Assembly (NCBI RefSeq): GCF_014195655.1
Contig: NZ_JACICD010000002.1
Coordinates: forward strand, 248,001-312,000
Direction of reading: 5' to 3'
DNA from: Ancylobacter tetraedralis
Lineage (GTDB): Bacteria > Pseudomonadota > Alphaproteobacteria > Rhizobiales > Xanthobacteraceae
Length of the DNA: 64,000 bases
Shown here: positions 62,716 to 64,000 of the stretch, one piece after another
How positions within the stretch are numbered: the first letter of the stretch is position 1
Layout: each line of letters begins with the position of its first letter
Program-made: the position numbers and the translations under genes
The notes under the pieces: model-generated
Seen by the model: only the letters and a program-made list of their open reading frames with translations
Told to the model about the DNA's origin: nothing
Databases searched by the model: none

Positions 62716-62727
62716 CTGGCATGCCAG
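62716..62727. promoter_or_regulatory. Perfect 12-bp palindrome upstream of rpsU
   Basis: CTGGCATGCCAG is a perfect palindrome 146 bases before the rpsU start, within a 240-bp gene-free region that otherwise shows only a weak leader. It could be a regulatory site for rpsU; no -10/-35 pair can be set firmly. Confidence 0.35.
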
Positions 62728-62872
62728 TTTGGGCTGTGGACAAGCCTTGGGGCGTCTGCTATGAGCCCACACCTTGATCGGTGGAACGTGGCCTTGCGCC
62801 CTGCGTGAGACGCTCGCCCGATCTGAGCGAATTCAACGCAGACGCGACAGCAGAGCACGAAGAGGAAGACAC

Positions 62873-63127
62873 GTGCAGGTTCTCGTTCGGGACAACAATG
62901 TCGATCAGGCCCTGAAGGCCCTGAAGAAGAAGATGCAGCGCGAAGGCATTTTCCGCGAGATGAAGCTGCGCGGCCATTACGAGAAGCCGTCCGAGAAGCG
63001 CGCCCGCGAGGAGGCCGAGGCTGTCCGTCGCGCCCGCAAGCTGGCTCGCAAGCGCGCTCAGCGTGAAGGCCTGCTGCCGTCCAAGCCGAAGGTCGTTGCC
63101 GGCGCCGGCGCGGGCGCCCATCGCTGA
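62873..63127 (+). CDS. rpsU: 30S ribosomal protein S21
   Basis: 84 residues from a GTG with AGAGGAAG 5 bases upstream. The protein [20 protein letters not shown], then [20 protein letters not shown], and the basic stretch [15 protein letters not shown] are fully S21. The start agrees with the family (V/M-QVLV). The Ala/Gly tail [13 protein letters not shown] is a lineage extension. It has its own terminator. Confidence 0.95.
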   Translation: MQVLVRDNNVDQALKALKKKMQREGIFREMKLRGHYEKPSEKRAREEAEAVRRARKLARKRAQREGLLPSKPKVVAGAGAGAHR

Positions 63128-63190
63128 GGCATGCGCGGCCTGCGCGATGGTGCGGGCCTCGGCTGGATCGATACGGCACAAAGCATGATG

Positions 63191-63222
63191 AAAGCGCGGT
63201 GACGGATGTCGCCGCGCTTTTT
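63191..63222 (+). terminator. Intrinsic terminator after rpsU
   Basis: AAAGCGCGGTGAC and GTCGCCGCGCTTT pair with one G-U and a GGAT loop, followed by a T-run (five T). It is 63 bases after the rpsU stop. Confidence 0.9.
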
Positions 63223-63320
63223 GTCGTCTGGAACATCAGGTTGAATCCCGGTCTACCCGCGGCACCCGTGCCCGCCGCGTCGTCGCGCAGGCTGCGGCGG
63301 GGGCTTCTGCAACACCATGG

Positions 63321-63830
63321 ATGCCAGCGTCCCGCACCATGATCGCGGATACCGATCACAACCCCGTCGCCATTGACGACCTGCGGCTCGTGCCCGGCTT
63401 CGCGCCGATCGTCGCCGATCGCGTGTGGCGAGCATGGTGGCAAGAGGCCGGCAAGCCGCTGGCCGCGCTGCGCGCCCGGCTCGATGAGAGCCTCGGTCCG
63501 GCGACGGCGGCGATCCCCTCAAGTTTCGTGGCGCATCGAGGCGCGGAATTCCTCGGCACGGTGGCGCTGATCGAGAGCGACATGGAGGATCGGCCGGCCC
63601 TGACGCCTTGGCTCGCGGCGCTCTGGGTGGAGCCGGCAGCGCGGGGACGGGGGACCGGTGCGGCGCTGGTTCGCCATGCCGCTCGGGCCGCCTTCGCGGC
63701 CGGTCACGCGCGGCTCCACCTCTGCGCCACGGCGCAGAACGCGCCCTATTATCACCGTCTCGGCTGGAGCCGTATCGAGGCCGATATTGACGGCCTCGAC
63801 ATTTTCATCCGTGAACGTGTGGCCGGGTGA
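63321..63830 (+). CDS. GNAT-family N-acetyltransferase
   Basis: 169 residues. A GNAT core is seen at ALWVEPAARGRGTGAALVRH, with R-G-x-G-x-G/A for acetyl-CoA, and a late NAPYYHRLGW helix. The N-terminal half has AEFLGTVALIESDMEDR, as in the first beta strands. The substrate is unknown. Starts at 63321 and 63339 are both possible. It converges with an unknown gene, leaving 6 bases. Confidence 0.85.
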   Translation: MPASRTMIADTDHNPVAIDDLRLVPGFAPIVADRVWRAWWQEAGKPLAALRARLDESLGPATAAIPSSFVAHRGAEFLGTVALIESDMEDRPALTPWLAALWVEPAARGRGTGAALVRHAARAAFAAGHARLHLCATAQNAPYYHRLGWSRIEADIDGLDIFIRERVAG

Positions 63831-63836
63831 GGCGCC

Positions 63837-64000
63837 TTACTGCCGGTTTTCCGGGATCGTGTATTCGCCGGCGCGAATCCGGCCGGCCAGACGTTCGGCG
63901 AAATCGGCAGCGGCATCCTCGCCATAGGTGGCGACCATCGAACGTATGGCGGTGAACAGGGCCGCCTGCGCGAGGCAATCCTCGTCGAGCCCGTCATAGA
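63837..64000 (-). CDS. C-terminal end of an unknown acidic protein (runs off the right edge)
   Basis: The last 54 residues are visible: YDGLDEDCLAQAALFTAIRS, MVATYGEDAAADFAERLAGR and IRAGEYTIPENRQ before a TAA. They are helical and acidic. The codon bias suits a real gene. I do not recognise the family; the start lies beyond base 64000. Confidence 0.6.
   Translation of the reverse strand, partial: YDGLDEDCLAQAALFTAIRSMVATYGEDAAADFAERLAGRIRAGEYTIPENRQ

Noticed and set aside
62718-62736. Sigma-54 promoter (TGGCAT with TTGG) before rpsU
   Set aside because: The -12 element lacks the required GC of TTGC, and the TGGCA is explained by the perfect palindrome.

Overview
The window is a stretch of core chromosome from a GC-rich (roughly 70% by eye) alphaproteobacterium of the order Hyphomicrobiales, probably near Xanthobacteraceae/Bradyrhizobiaceae. 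Pointers are the gene order murJ-trpS-usp-nfuA-tsaB-rimI-fur-plsC-miaB-phoH-ybeY-corC-lnt-HTH-metK-trmB, a Fur lacking the enteric Cys motif, ActS/ActR, the phoR-pstSCAB-phoU-phoB order, and a rhizobial-type pmtA after dnaKJ. There is no rRNA, tRNA, CRISPR array, insertion sequence, prophage or defence island that I can see.

Layout. 1-5018: the end of pyrC, then truA, polA and ohr. 5331-8018: a translationally coupled set ygfZ-tag-HD hydrolase-tyrosine-phosphatase-like protein. 8019-14908: a 15-bp tandem repeat, an L,D-transpeptidase lipoprotein, an MFS transporter, a secreted four-cysteine protein, DoxX, a large periplasmic TPR protein and a DUF883/holin-like membrane pair. 14986-30567 (all minus strand): the long conserved block for tRNA modification, ribosome maturation, Fe-S assembly, lipoprotein acylation, methionine/SAM metabolism and peptidoglycan-precursor flipping. 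30726-39325: a PfkB kinase, a methyltransferase, the redox two-component pair ActS/ActR, a PHB depolymerase, a LysR/SDR divergent pair and Ada. 39449-46328 (minus): the phosphate regulon phoR, pstS, pstC, pstA, pstB, phoU, phoB with a three-repeat Pho box before pstS. 46739-56177: a secreted protein, an MprF-like flippase domain protein, Kup, TetR, an epimerase-like protein, QueG, a GST, a probable frameshifted small gene and a TIM-barrel isomerase. 56433-64000: dnaK with a RpoH-type promoter, dnaJ, pmtA, an FMN reductase, pyrF, a duplicated DUF1330 protein, rpsU, a GNAT and the end of an unknown gene.

Most genes are housekeeping. The parts that seem least explained are small: a family of intergenic hairpin repeats (three sites) with a compensatory base change, two different short tandem repeats, several perfect dyads in promoter regions, a U8 terminator-like element immediately before the PraR-like regulator, a hairpin that swallows the LysR stop codon, an apparent one-base frameshift in a small gene, and the conserved-looking but functionally unassigned HD/phosphatase pair. 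I did not find a convincing large novel system; the findings are ranked accordingly. All function calls are from reading motifs and remembered family features, not from database searches.
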